Below, one piece after another: positions 1-10,645 of a stretch of 64,000 nucleotides of DNA (position 1 is the stretch's first letter; each line of letters starts with the position of its first letter). The position numbers and the translations under genes are program-made. The notes under the pieces are model-generated. The model worked only from the letters and a program-made list of their open reading frames with translations. It had not been told where the DNA came from and did not search any database. This DNA comes from Viola odorata (taxonomy: Eukaryota; Streptophyta; Magnoliopsida; Malpighiales; Violaceae). Location of the stretch: the NCBI GenBank assembly GCA_963691705.1, contig OY829537.1:66564304-66628303 (forward strand), read 5' to 3'.

Positions 1-577
1 TTGTTCGTGCCGTAGGTGGGCTGCTGTCGGGCCACTTTCGACACCGCCACGGATTGCGACCAGGTCATATCATAGGCTAGCATACGTCCCGGGTCCATCA
101 ATCCTTTTGGGTAAATTGCAAACATATAGAGGAGATAGGTATTCATAGAGGAATTAATAAACTTTGTACTTACAGGGATTTTGAGAGAATGCGGGCTCTG
201 TCTTTCCTTTCCGCTTAAGGAAACAACGATATTGACACGGTTTTATGCCATCAGCTACCTACGATTTGCGCGGCTTTATACCACTAAATACCCGCGATAT
301 CTACAAGGCTTTATGCTGCTAGGGCTACCTGCGACATCGACGCGGCCTTATACTGTGGATACCGGCAACCGTATGGCTTTTACGTCATGGCCACCCGTAA
401 TATCATACCTTTTGGAGTTTTTCAGGATTCTATCTCGTACCCTGTCGAATGTCTGGATCGTTGGTAGTATACGAACGTCGACCTTCATTTCCGTTTCAGG
501 TCCATCGGCCTTCGAGGGTAACAGGACGGCTCATCTTTTGAGGACCTCATTTTTTCCCAAGGCCCTTTTCTCGGAGC
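1..577. other. E1 3' region, non-coding stretch upstream of antisense unit A
   Basis: I see no credible gene here. The stretch has several degenerate copies of a 'ggctttat(a/g)c..cta' phrase between about 235 and 360, so it may be an old tandem array. It does not match the E1 5' LTR at 14588 onward, so the 3' LTR is not here. Confidence 0.4.
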
Positions 578-585
578 CTATAAAT
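578..585 (+). promoter_or_regulatory. TATA box for antisense unit A
   Basis: TATAAATT lies 50-57 bases before the ATG at 635, with a pyrimidine-rich leader between. It is one of four similarly placed TATA motifs on the plus strand of E1's 3' region. Confidence 0.45.
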
Positions 586-634
586 TAGGGGGCTTGCTCC
601 ACCCACGCTCTCCTCATCTTTGGCAATTCGCATC

Positions 635-1012
635 ATGGATCATTTGACTAAAAAATTTCTCCTTTCCAAGGGCCACACTCTCAAGAACCTCAATGATGGT
701 GACGTCGGGTTCCTAGAGAACATGCTGGTCAAGACTTCCGAGGACATCCTGGAGCTACAAGGGATGCTGACCCCACTCCATTCCAGGTTGGGAGCCACGT
801 CTCTGGAGGATTTCAGTCCTTTAGAGAGCGTGTCGAGTCTGGCCACCTCCATCGCTCGGATTCAGGTGGTAATCGCCATGCTGCAGCAGCGCAAGGACAT
901 GCTGGGGTGCTGCTTGAAGGGGATGAGGGTCACTTCTGCTGACCTGACTCTGGTCATGGACTCTCTGAGAGACATTCCCGAAGTTCCCGAGGACGCTGGC
1001 TCTGATGCCTGA
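635..1012 (+). CDS. Antisense unit A: small uncharacterised ORF in E1 (125 aa)
   Basis: This ORF is uninterrupted, unlike nearly everything else in E1. I chose the ATG at 635 (MDHLTKKFLL) over the non-ATG start at 620 because it follows the TATA box at a normal distance. The protein is leucine-rich and probably mostly helical, with an acidic tail (IPEVPEDAGSDA) and a QQRK turn near residue 85. I see no known domain, signal peptide or membrane segment. An AT-rich stretch near 1080-1092 could supply a polyadenylation signal. It runs antisense to gag-pol and ahead of units B, C and D. It could be a retrotransposon accessory protein or a fortuitously open frame; I do not recognise a family. Confidence 0.4.
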   Translation: MDHLTKKFLLSKGHTLKNLNDGDVGFLENMLVKTSEDILELQGMLTPLHSRLGATSLEDFSPLESVSSLATSIARIQVVIAMLQQRKDMLGCCLKGMRVTSADLTLVMDSLRDIPEVPEDAGSDA

Positions 1013-1310
1013 CGGCGGTGGCTCCCTTTGGGCCTTTTTTCTTTTCTCCTAGTTATGCGGCTGTACCTTTCGGCCATTAGGCCATAATATAAACTGCTTT
1101 CGTTGTGCCCTTAATCACTGTTCTTCTTCTTTAATGCGTCCTTTGTCTTTTTTCTATTGGTGGTATTCTTAGCCCAACTGAAAACGAGTCAATCACTAGA
1201 AGGTTTCCCCACTAACCGTTCCACATTAATTTTGCGCCGCCACCTCCTTGTCCACCGATTGGGCTAATTTTCAGTTTTTCTCGATCTGGGGGAGACTTCA
1301 ACATGCGTGA

Positions 1311-1317
1311 CTATAAA
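1311..1317 (+). promoter_or_regulatory. TATA box for antisense unit B
   Basis: TATAAAT lies about 165 bases before the ATG at 1478. The leader between has a plausible intron, with donor GTAAAG at about 1404 and acceptor TTGGCAG ending at 1462. Confidence 0.4.
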
Positions 1318-1477
1318 TCTAGATTCGTACTCCAGGTTGTACGCGTGTCAGTTCTCAAAAGTCGTGTTGGGAGATCAAAAGCTTTTCCCCCTATTTTGGC
1401 TATGTAAAGGGATCCTTTCCCTCATTTCTGTTCATCTTCTTATTTATTTTTCCTCTTGGCAGATCGCCTGTGATCTC

Positions 1478-1897
1478 ATGGCTAACTCTTATTTTTTGGA
1501 TATAGCGGCACGGGATTCTCCGCCAACTCCTCCGACTTCGCCGGACTCAGACAACCCTCCTCCGTCGCCTCCGTGGAGGCCGTTTGTTCGCCGGCGGGGA
1601 CGCAAGAGGCAGAGGAAAAATGCCTCAAAAGTGTCTGCACCGCTTTTCAAGTATCATGCCCCTTCTGCTGAAAAGGGGGATGAACCCTCTCTTCCTCCCC
1701 GTGTCTTGCCAGAAATAACTTTCCCCTCTGTGAGCGCTGAAACGGCGATGTCGACCACAGAAGAGGAGCCCGACCGATCATCGCTATACGTAGGAAAGAG
1801 GAAGGAAGAGCCTTTCCCTCCCTTTAGTAGGGAGCCATCGCTCTCGGATAATGATGTAGTTTATTGCTATGGTATGTCTTGGTCTGAGGGCGATTAG
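1478..1897 (+). CDS. Antisense unit B: small basic/proline-rich ORF in E1 (139 aa)
   Basis: The ORF starts MANSYFLDIAARDSPPTPP just after a good splice acceptor, so I take 1478 as the start and treat 1307-1462 as leader plus intron. The first 35 residues are rich in P, S and D. They are followed by a strongly basic run (VRRRGRKRQRKNA, about residues 36-48) that looks like a nuclear localisation signal, then a low-complexity acidic C-terminus ending in WSEGD. No catalytic domain is visible. Composition resembles the disordered linkers of units C and D, so it may be a split or degenerate relative or a nuclear accessory protein. That is inference. The frame has no internal stop. Confidence 0.4.
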   Translation: MANSYFLDIAARDSPPTPPTSPDSDNPPPSPPWRPFVRRRGRKRQRKNASKVSAPLFKYHAPSAEKGDEPSLPPRVLPEITFPSVSAETAMSTTEEEPDRSSLYVGKRKEEPFPPFSREPSLSDNDVVYCYGMSWSEGD

Positions 1898-2166
1898 TTT
1901 AAAATGTCTCGTCCCTTTGTAGATGCCGTATGGCTTTCCGAAAATGAATAAGATAATCTTCCCTTTTCTTTTGTTCCCCTATCGCCTTTCTAACTCACTT
2001 CTTCGAACGTCAAGGGTTATCGCAGAGGGGGATCAGTGGCTGAGTGCAACTTGTCGTTGGATTTCTTGTCAATAACCGTCTTTTCTGAAAGATGACTGTC
2101 CACGCGTCTCTTTCTGCTCCGCACGTGTTTCAATTCTACAGGCTGTCTTCTTCTTCAAGTTGAACC

Positions 2167-2174
2167 TTTATAAG
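2167..2174 (+). promoter_or_regulatory. TATA box for antisense unit C
   Basis: TTTATAAG is followed by a roughly 170-base pyrimidine-rich leader and then the ATG at 2365. Confidence 0.45.
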
Positions 2175-2364
2175 GGAAAACCCTACACTCTTTTATCATT
2201 TTTGCTAATATTCTGCAATTTTTCACACTTTCTCTCTCTCCTGTGTTTCTTCTTGCTCGAGGAGAGTCTTCACAACTGCTCACCGGCGACGACGGTCTGT
2301 TCTTTGGCTACCCCTTCCAGGTATTTTGTCTCTCTTTTGCCGTAGTTTATTTTCCCAATTCCTT

Positions 2365-4578
2365 ATGTCTCATATTGGAGCTTCTTCGAGAGTCAGAAAT
2401 TCCATAGATCTCGAGGCTAGGAGAGCTCGTAGTATTTTCGATTGTGATGAAGTTTTGCGGGCGGAGTTAGAGGAGAACGGTATCACCTTCCCCTTGGGTT
2501 GTCGCCCGTATATCCCTACAAAAGATATTCGGCTTCATGACGCCATGTGGGTAATGTTTCGGCTGGTTTACTTCAAGATGTTCCTCTATGGATTTCATCT
2601 CCCACTTTATACTTCTCTGATGAAGCTGCTAGACCACTACGATCTCAATCCGGTTCAAATAACTCTGCCTTTCTGGTGTGGGATTTATGCATTCCTTCAG
2701 TCGTGCGAGATGAAGCGTATTTTCACTCCATCCCTTGATCTGTTCCATATATTTTTCAAGTTGAGTTGTCATGCCTGCTTGGTGGATATCACTCCTAGAT
2801 GGAATGACGCCGTCGTGCGATTTTTCTGGCGGAACTTCCAAGGTTTTGAAGAAAACGTGGATAATTGGAAGAATGGCTTCTTCACCCTTCGACTGCCGTC
2901 CCGCTGGTGGCGCGGAGGCTTTAATCAAAAGATTGTTAGTGCCGATTGGAAAAACCCAGAAGTGCTGTCCAGCACCGATGTGTCCCATGTTTCTGCTCTA
3001 TTAGAGATAGAAGGGCCTTTCCGCATTGGGGAATTTGCTCGGTTCAGACCCTTGAAAGAATGTGTCGTTGGTGAGTTTTTCTTTTGCCGCGTTATCGCTT
3101 CACTTGACTTGCTATATTAATATATTTCGTTGACAGGCAGCGCGGAGGGTTGTTCTTCTGGTGGAAATAACACTCCTCTAAACGTGGTACCGCTTCAGAC
3201 GTTACCTCCTTCTCCCCCGCCCGAAAGTTCCAGCCATCCAATTATCCCGCCGAGAAAAAGGAGGATTAAGACTGTCGCAGCGCGCAACGTTTCCGTCCAA
3301 TCTTCTCGTTTTCTTGAGAATTAGTTGCCACTTCGGGGTAGGGGAGTGTCTTCGAGTCATCCTGTGACTGAATCGATTGACAGCGATAGCGAGAGTATGG
3401 ATACTGGTTCCGAACTGCGTCACGCCACCCTTGCCCAATGGATGAAGCTCAGGGCCAGGAAAAATGATCCAGTGATGGAATCATCCGAGGACAATAGTGA
3501 GGATATGGCTGCCGAAACGGAGCGTCTCAAAAAGAAAATCTGGAAAGAAAAAATCGGTCCCCACATTCCTCCTTTGAAGGGAGTTAACGCAGTTCCCCCC
3601 ACTAAGGTCGACACTTGTCCTATCGCAAGTACCTCGCAAGTGGCGGAGGTTGTCAAGGCATCTTCCGTTGTTCTTTCCAAAACTGATGAGATTTCCGCGG
3701 CGGTGGACCCACCTTTGCCATCCGGTGGCCCTGATTCTCCGATTTCCTCCTGTATCCCGGACGTGTCCGTGCCGGTTTCAAACCCAAACGTTCCTCCTAA
3801 TCCTGTCCCGAAGAAGCCTCAGCCTTTATTCCTTTCGTCGATCTCGGGCGTTGGTAATTCCGTAAAGAGTTGCTCTCCTCCCTTTATCGCCAACCTTTCT
3901 CCTCAAGGCCTTCAAGGAGATGCTATGTTTCAGCTGGATCTGTCGTCCTTTGGTACTGACGGGCTTCGTGCTTTAGGGATATCAGATCCGCTATCACGAG
4001 ATGAGCCGGTAGGGACCATAGTGGGCCAGATGTTCAGTTCTTCGAAGGACAAGGAAGAGTTCCTACAGCGCCCTCCTGAAGTTCAACATACACGCCTCCT
4101 GAACGATATGCTGGCTAGCTTTTGCGAGCTGAACTATTTTCTCGAGGATCAGAGCGGCAAGGTTCGAGGTTCTCCCGATTCGACGGAACAATTAGATGCC
4201 GCTTTGGCGAAGGTAACAGAGCTGTCTAAGCTTCATGATCGTACCCGGGCAGAGTTGAACGAGTGCCGCGCTGATCTCGCATGAGAAAGATCCAAAGGGA
4301 AGGCTAAAGTGGAGCTACTGGAGGCGGAACTAGTGGCGGCCGACAAAAGGAACTCTCTCCTTCATGAAGAGATATTGTCCCGTGATGCGGATTTGGCCAA
4401 AGTACCTTCGAGGATAGCTTGGTGGAAAAATAAGACTAAGGAGGTCTGTATCGCAGGCTTTAAAGATCTCTATCGCCAGGGAACTATTGACTTGACCAAG
4501 CTGTCTGATTATACTTCCAAGAAGATAAAGGATTTAGGCGAAGGCGAGGGAGATTTTCTTTCTCTCGGGGAGGAGTAG
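2365..4578 (+). pseudogene. Antisense unit C: Transposase_28-like retrotransposon accessory gene with one intron and two nonsense codons
   Basis: Exon 1 is 2365-3070 and starts MSHIGASSRV. It ends at a GTGAGT donor; the acceptor TTGACAG ends at 3136 and exon 2 runs from 3137 to the TAG at 4578, and the splice keeps the frame. Exon 1 matches the plant 'putative gypsy-type transposon' (Transposase_28) family: the block LYTSLMKLLDHYDLNPVQIT, then PFWCGIYAFLQ, PSLDLFHIFFKL, and W.N.FF...W. blocks. Exon 2 is a disordered S/P-rich linker with basic patches (PPRKRRIK), then a C-terminal coiled coil rich in E, L and K. An in-frame TAG at 3322 and a TGA at 4282 break it, and the frame is open on both sides of each. 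The TGA is one C-to-T change from an arginine codon. The unbroken product would have been about 715 residues. The gene lies antisense to gag-pol, the known place for Tat-lineage extra ORFs. Function is unknown. Confidence 0.75.
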
Positions 4579-5065
4579 GCGAATGGTGGCAGCGATATCT
4601 GTGTCGGCCATCGACTGGTCAAGGCTGATTCTCTGGGAAGATTTCCCCATTTATTCACTTTTTCTTGTATTGTAATAACGCCTTTTCGCGCGAAATGATA
4701 TTTGCACTTCATTTTTAAATAATCTCTGCTTTGCTTTTCCCTGTTATCCCGGAGGCTACCGGCTTGGTTAACGCCATTCCGCGTTATCTTCTCTAGTGTA
4801 GCATCGCTCGTCTTATTTTAAAAAAAATCCCTTCTTTTCAGAGCATTTAATGCTTACGATCTTCTCATAATTGCGGGAGAAAAGTCGTCCTGGCATAGAC
4901 ACACGTGTCCATTTTTTATGGCGTCATGGGCTAGTGTGCTCTATAATTTTAGCAAAATCGAAGCGTTGCCGCGCTCTTCTAGAATTGTACTCATTGCTTG
5001 AGTCTTTTCCTTGTGATCCTCTCACGCAACGACTGCAACGTCTGTCGTTTCTTTGGCTGCTAGGG

Positions 5066-5073
5066 TTATAAAA
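5066..5073 (+). promoter_or_regulatory. TATA box for antisense unit D
   Basis: TTATAAAA lies about 170 bases before the ATG at 5242, the same spacing as in unit C. Confidence 0.45.
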
Positions 5074-5241
5074 CCCAATACTTATTTTCTTTTGCTTATT
5101 TTTGCCGTTCTGCTTTCCTCATATTTTCTCCAGCCGTCTTATTTTCTTTCCACCGTTCAAGGTTCTCGAAGCGCTTTCTCTCTAAAGGTACCTCATATTT
5201 TCTTTCGTCGTCTTCTTCATCTTTACTTTTTTATTTCTGCC

Positions 5242-7606
5242 ATGGCTAAGACTCGCCGTTCTGAGTAAAGATCGGCCGATGAGAAAAAGATAGATGTTAC
5301 AGTTAGTAGTATCACCTCTGAGGTCGCACTTAGTGAGCATTTAGCCGCACATAATGGTGTTATCCCTGATGGTTATAAGGCCACCGTTGCCCCTGAGTCG
5401 GTACGCTTGAATAGCATTTTGACGGGCAAGCGTGGGTCCTGTACACACAAATGTTCTGTTACGGTTTCCAGCTTCCCATCAACTCTTTCATAAAATAGTT
5501 GCTCATTGTCTGTGATTTAAATCCTATTCAATTAGCTCCAAATGCGTACTGCTGCGTTTATGCCTTCTTAGAACTTTGTAAATATAAGGGGATCACTTCC
5601 CCTTCTCTTTTACTACTTAAATCAGTTTTTAAGCTGATGAAGTGTCGGGGAGTGATAACGATATCGCCCCGTTATGACGATGACTCACTCAAGTCCTTCA
5701 CTTGGAAACTTCTCCACATTGAGTCCTCTGTCGATGCTTGGAAGAAAGAGTTCTTTGTGATAGATCTTCTTGAAGACCCCGGTTCCTGGTGGTGGTCTGG
5801 GTTTAACCAAGACGTCAAGGACAACGTCTGGGGTCGACCGGAGACTCTTCCTCAGCGTGAACAAGGCTGGTTAGACAAACTTCTTCAACTGGAAATCAGC
5901 GTTCATATCCGCTATGTGGCGTGCAGAGTCGATATGAAGGCCTGCGTTAGACGTGAGTGTCGAGTCGCTTCCTTCTTTACTATCACTGATACTAATGCTA
6001 ACATTATTTTGTCATCATGCAGCGACAGATCCTGACTACAAGCCTGAAAGCGTTAAGAGGCGACTGAAAAAGGCCCAGGAAAGAGAAGAAAAATAGAAGG
6101 CCACCTCTACGGAAGCTGCCGATAACGCCACTGTTCTACCTGCTATTTCCGTGAGCCTTGCTCAAGTATCTTCTTCCTCAGCCGGTGAGGGGAATACCAA
6201 CATCCCTTCGGGTATTCCTATTGTAACCATCGCTGCCCCTTCTGCTCGGTCGTCTCCTTCTAAAGCCCCTAGGGTTCTTGACAAAGGAAAAAGGAAGAGA
6301 AGAACAAGGAGTGTTGCTGCTCTTCCTCCTTCTCCAGACACGGCGGCTTCTTCCGAAGCGCCTCCTCTTCACACAGCTGTTGTCAGTGTGCTTTTTATCC
6401 ATGACACGTTATACCTTGATGTTAGGCATTAGTTACCCGTTTCTCTTATCATTGTTTCTGTTGGGTTCCTTGCAGGATACTGCCGCTGTTTCTACTTCCG
6501 CGTCCCCCCTAGGTAAGATGGACATGGGTTATGTGCTGGTTGGCTCTAAGAAGAGATCCCGACCGGAGGGTGAGGGTGGAAGCTTATCTTCTACTGTTGC
6601 CGAGATGAAAGTCGGACCGGACAACACCTTTGTTTCTATGGATACTCCCCAGACTCACCCTTCTGGGTTTTTGGTGAACATGGGTACGACTGAGACTTTC
6701 GGGGCTTCACCCAATTCCTTCGGTGAGCCTGTTCATGCATATGGTCCTGACTCGGGCTATCAAGAAGGTTTACAGGACTTTTCGGGCTACCACCCTCACG
6801 GTTCCTATGCCGTCTAAGGGGGTTCTTCTTCTCAAGTCCACCCTCCTGTCCCTCTGGCCTTTGTGCCCTCAAGCATTCCTTTATCGCAACATTGTGGTGA
6901 AGGGGCTTCCACCTTTAATTATACTGCGGACCTAAGTTCCTCGAGTGTGCCTGGTACTGTGACTCACCAAGTGGGCTTATATGATTTTCGCAATACAGGC
7001 TTAGCGGCTCTTGGGGGCGATGGTTCAGTTGAGGTTTCGACTTTCCTGGCAGCCCAAATACTGTCGATCGTCGCTGAGCGGGAAGCCTTCCTCTCCTAGG
7101 CAGATGATGATAAAGCGAATTCGCTACGCTCTAATCTCTTTTCCAATTTTGTGAAGTTTCACTACTGGACAGAGCACGCACAGCGTCAGGCTGCTTCTCT
7201 TATTGCGTCCCTTTTTGAACTTTCGCGACAGCGAAATGAAAAGAATAAGTTGCTGGAGGAACGCACCCACTTGTTACTAGCTCAGCAGGAGCTGTCGGGG
7301 CAAGTGTCCACCCTTAATGTAAAGAATGTCGTGCTGGAAGGAGAGAAGTCATCCTTGGCGAGGGAGAAAACTGCCCTGGAGGAAGAGAGAGTCGCTCTGA
7401 CGGAGGACTCAGCCGATAAGAGCCTGTGGCACGTCGAGCGGACGGCCACTATCTTGGTTGCATGCTTTGAAAAGGTCCATGGAGCAGATGCATACAAAGG
7501 CGACGAGGTCATAGAGGCCTTCAAATAGAAGTCTGCCGACCTTAATGAAGCGGGTTTTCGCCGAGCTAAGGCGGAGGGTTGGAAACGGAGGAACCCCAAG
7601 GGTTGA
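5242..7606 (+). pseudogene. Antisense unit D: diverged tandem paralogue of unit C, heavily decayed
   Basis: It starts MAKTRRSE and hits a stop after eight residues (5266), then continues in frame. A frameshift near 5430-5440 and a stop just before 5499 follow. The conserved block LLIVCDLNPIQLAPNAYCC and the later WKKEFFVIDL...WWWSGFN match unit C position by position. Exon 1 ends at GTGAGT (5953) and exon 2 starts at 6023 after ATCATGCAG, the same intron position as in C. A second intron may end at about 6474 (CCTTGCAG). Further stops are at 6094, 6815, 7097 and 7526. The last 150 residues (about 7151-7528) are a clear coiled coil. Similarity to C is limited to the conserved blocks, so the duplication looks old or the two were acquired separately. 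Confidence 0.7.
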
Positions 7607-8171
7607 CACATTCGCAAGCTTTGCCGCCTCTTCTGCAGCCATCGTTCTTTTTGTTTTTTGCCTCCGCGGCATTATTGTTTTGGTCTTTGGAACTTGTGAC
7701 CTCTCTAAGGCACCTTTGTGCATTTAAACAGTTTATATCTTTACTGCTGCCTTTTCTCTTTCTTTAGCTTTTACCTTCTAGAATTCCCAGGCATCGCTAC
7801 CATCCAGGCGATATAATATGTTTATTTTCTTCGAGCAGGCTCGTAGCGTTTCATCAATAGATATCGCTGAGGTCAATATAGGATTAGTTTTCTCGACGAG
7901 CCTCATAGTATTGCCGCTTCTGCAGTCATTAATCTTTCCGCTACTCGAAAGGTATTCTGCACATTCTCAATTGTAAACCATCAGTAGCATAACGGGTTAC
8001 AAGAGATAGTAATTACCCGTAGGAGCCTTTCCGCTACCGTCATAGAGCATTAGTATGGAAACTGCATAAATCACTTTTTCCGTCAGCTCTACTTCACTAG
8101 GGAATACACTTCTAGTTACTAGCTGGAATTTCGCGATTTTTGCATTTCCATCTTTCCACGATTGGCCTGGA
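7607..8171. other. Convergent spacer of E1, unique part
   Basis: This stretch lies between the 3' end of antisense unit D and the tandem repeats before the end of pol. I see no gene in it. Short GC-poor runs near 7720-7830 could hold the 3' end of unit D. Confidence 0.4.
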
Positions 8172-8630
8172 AAGTGCCCTCACTTAGTGAGCCGTCGGAT
8201 CGGGACAGGCAGTCACAAGGATAGGACTTTTCACTTTCAGGCGTTGTCCTCGCGTCTAGAATCATGTCCTTACTTAGTGGACCCACTACACTAGTCCGGT
8301 CACTAAGAGGGGACTTTTCGTTTCTAGAACGAAGTTACTATTTCCTTGGGGCGTGCCTTGTCTTGATGGGTCGTCTCCATGAGAACGGTCATTACAAGAA
8401 AAGGACTTTTCACTCCCAGGGATTCCCGGGTTGTGCCCTCACTTAGTGAGCCATCTGATCAGGACCGGCATTCACAAGGATAGGACTTTTCAATCCCTGG
8501 GGGCACTCGGGATCTTTCAATCCCAACGCTAGTTCAAGGCATCCTGGGTCGTGCCCTCACTTAGTCAGCCATCTGATCAGGACCGACATTCACAAGGATA
8601 TGACTTTTCACTCCCAGGTGCCCCATTTTC
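8172..8630. repeat. Tandem repeat array in the E1 convergent spacer, about five units of 80-120 bp
   Basis: Units share the phrases gtgccctcacttagtgagcc, gatcaggaccggcattcaca and aggataggacttttcactcc. They start near 8174, 8265, 8351, 8430 and 8550. The units differ in length and the middle two are the most diverged. The array sits just past the 3' end of pol, between it and antisense unit D. Tandem repeats in this hypervariable 3' region are known for Tat-lineage elements. Confidence 0.8.
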
Positions 8631-8725
8631 TATCTGCACAAAAAGCAACCACAAACACCCAAGGAAGCTCTCTCAGGGAGCGTTAGCTAAGGTTAGGGTT
8701 GGCATCAGTCAAAGGTGCAAACAGT

Positions 8726-9274
8726 TCAAGGTCTAGGATAATATAATTTCAAACGAGCAATATTCCAAGAGTTAGATAGGGGAGTACCATCGAGCGTCTC
8801 CAGATGATAGGCTCCTTTTCCGATAACTCGGGTAACGCGATATGGTCCATCCCAGTTTGGGCTGAGCTTCCCCATACGTTGACCAGCCGCTCGTTTGTCT
8901 CTGAGCACCAGGTCGCCTGCCTTTAGCAACCGTTCTTTGACGCGCCTGTTATGGTAACGGGCCATCTTTCGTTTGCAGTGTTGCATTTTCAAGAGGGTTT
9001 CTACTCGGACCTCTAGTAACGCGTCAAGGTTAGCTTGTAACCTTTCCTCATTCAGCTCCTCTCGGAAGTGGGCCACTCGCAGGCTCATGGTCCCGATTTC
9101 TACCGGCGTAACAGCCTCGGTACCGAAGGCCAATGCGAAAGGTGTTTCTTCCGTACTGGTTTAAACGGTCATGCGGTACGCCCACATCACGTATGGTAGC
9201 TCGTCAGCCCATTTCTTTTTAGACCCCTCCAGATTTTTCTTAATGCCACTGAGGATGCTCCGATTTGTCACTTC
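8726..9274 (-). pseudogene. E1 integrase, C-terminal part
   Basis: This continues the integrase in the same frame after an in-frame TAG at about 9275 and a second stop (TAA) at about 9161. The intact portion starts MAFGTEAVTPVEIG and holds the usual long helix, the GDLVLRDKRAAGQRMGKLSP block and the NWDGPYRVTRVIGKGAYHLE integrase C-terminal SH3-like core, ending LKLYYPRP. I see no chromodomain, as expected for a Tat element. Both stops fit single transitions from glutamine codons. Confidence 0.8.
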
Positions 9275-9277
9275 TGC

Positions 9278-10573
9278 CTATCCATTGGTTTGGGGGTGAG
9301 CCACGGAAGAGAATCGTTGCTCTATCCCGAATTCCGAGCATTGGTCTCTGAAGAATTGGCTGGTGAACTGTGTCCCATTATCGCTGATTAGGATACGAGG
9401 TACGCCAAACCTCATGATAACTTGGTGCTTGAAGAAACGCCAAGTTTTTTCCGCCGTGATGTTGGCGACCGCTTCAGCCTCCGCCCACTTCGTAAAGTAG
9501 TCCACTGCCACTATTACAAATTTTTGTTGGGAACGTCGAGTAATTTTAGAGAACTCCTGACATTTCGAGCAAGTTTGCACATAGTCGTGGCAATCTTTCC
9601 GTATAGTGGGGCAATAGAATCCAGATCTGAAGACTTGTGCAGCCAAGGTGCCGCCCGATACATGCATACCGCATATCCCTTCATGAATTTCGCGTAACGC
9701 TTGTTCCGTTATGCATTTGGCCACTGGGTGCGAAAAGCATCTTCGGACCAGGTCCCCGTCATAATACGTACAGTGAGCTGCCTGTCTCAGCACTTTTTTC
9801 TTTTCAACGATATTCTCAGGCAGTTCTTCGTGTTTTAAGTATTTTATTATGGGGACTCGCCAGTCGTTCTCGAGTTCTTCCACACACAAAGATGCTTGCT
9901 CTTCCATGAATGAGGGTACAGGTAATTCTCGGTAATACACGCCTTTGGGTATGGATGCTTCTAGGTTTGCAGCCAGCTTGGCAAGGTTGTCAGCTTCGGC
10001 GTTGTCCTCTCGGGGAATGTGCTCAAAACTGACTTGCATGCCTTCTTTCTTTATTTCTAATAGCTCCCGCATCACTTTAGTGAGATACTGGACCATGATG
10101 GGCTCCAGAGCTTGAGAGCGCCCCAAGACCTGGTCGATCACTAGTTTGGAGTCCCCACAAATTTTTAGACGCAGGTCTCCTGTTCTTCCGGTATCGTGCC
10201 TACCTTTCGATGAAAGGCTTCTCCCTATCCGGAGTCCGGCCAGTAACGCCTCATATTCTGCCGCATTATTGGATAATGGCTGCAGGATTCGGATAGCGTA
10301 TTGTATTCGCATATCGTTCGGCCCATTTATAAAGATTCCTGCTCCAGCCGATTCTTAATTTTTAGCCCCGTCTACATGAATGATCCAGAGGTCCATATAA
10401 GTCTCTGGGAACGGGAGATCCAAATCATGCCATTCCTCTTCGGGTACGTCTGTTAACGGATCTTCCGTAAAGGTGCATTCCGCTATAAAATCTGCCAAGA
10501 ATTGATCCTTTACAGATGGCCGAGACTGATACCTTAGCCCGTATCGTTCGAGTTCAAGAGCCCAGATTAGCAT
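9278..10573 (-). pseudogene. E1 second RNase H and integrase zinc/catalytic region, internally deleted
   Basis: The N-terminal part (10573-10355) ends with a TAA at VDGAKN. After it, SNNAAEYEALLAGLRIG, CGDSKLVIDQV and EDNAEADNLA are the aRNase H blocks. The integrase zinc-binding H-H-C-C follows (HEGICGMH...CSKCQEF). Right after CQEFSKITRRSQQ the protein jumps to KFVIVAVDYFTKWAE. The segment with the first catalytic aspartate (the usual W-G-x-D-x-x-G-P block), about 35-40 residues, is missing without a frame change. The second D (SDNGTQF) is present, followed by HPQTNG and a stop. The enzyme could not work even without the stops. Confidence 0.8.
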
Positions 10574-10645
10574 TCTTCCCGAGGATTCAGGCTTTCAAAA
10601 TATCCTTTTCAGCGGTTGATCTGTAAGTACGATGACGGAAAAAGA

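Noticed and set aside
1..600. Possible E1 3' LTR at the left edge
   Set aside because: No stretch matches the 5' LTR starting at 14588, and no polypurine tract or CA end is visible.
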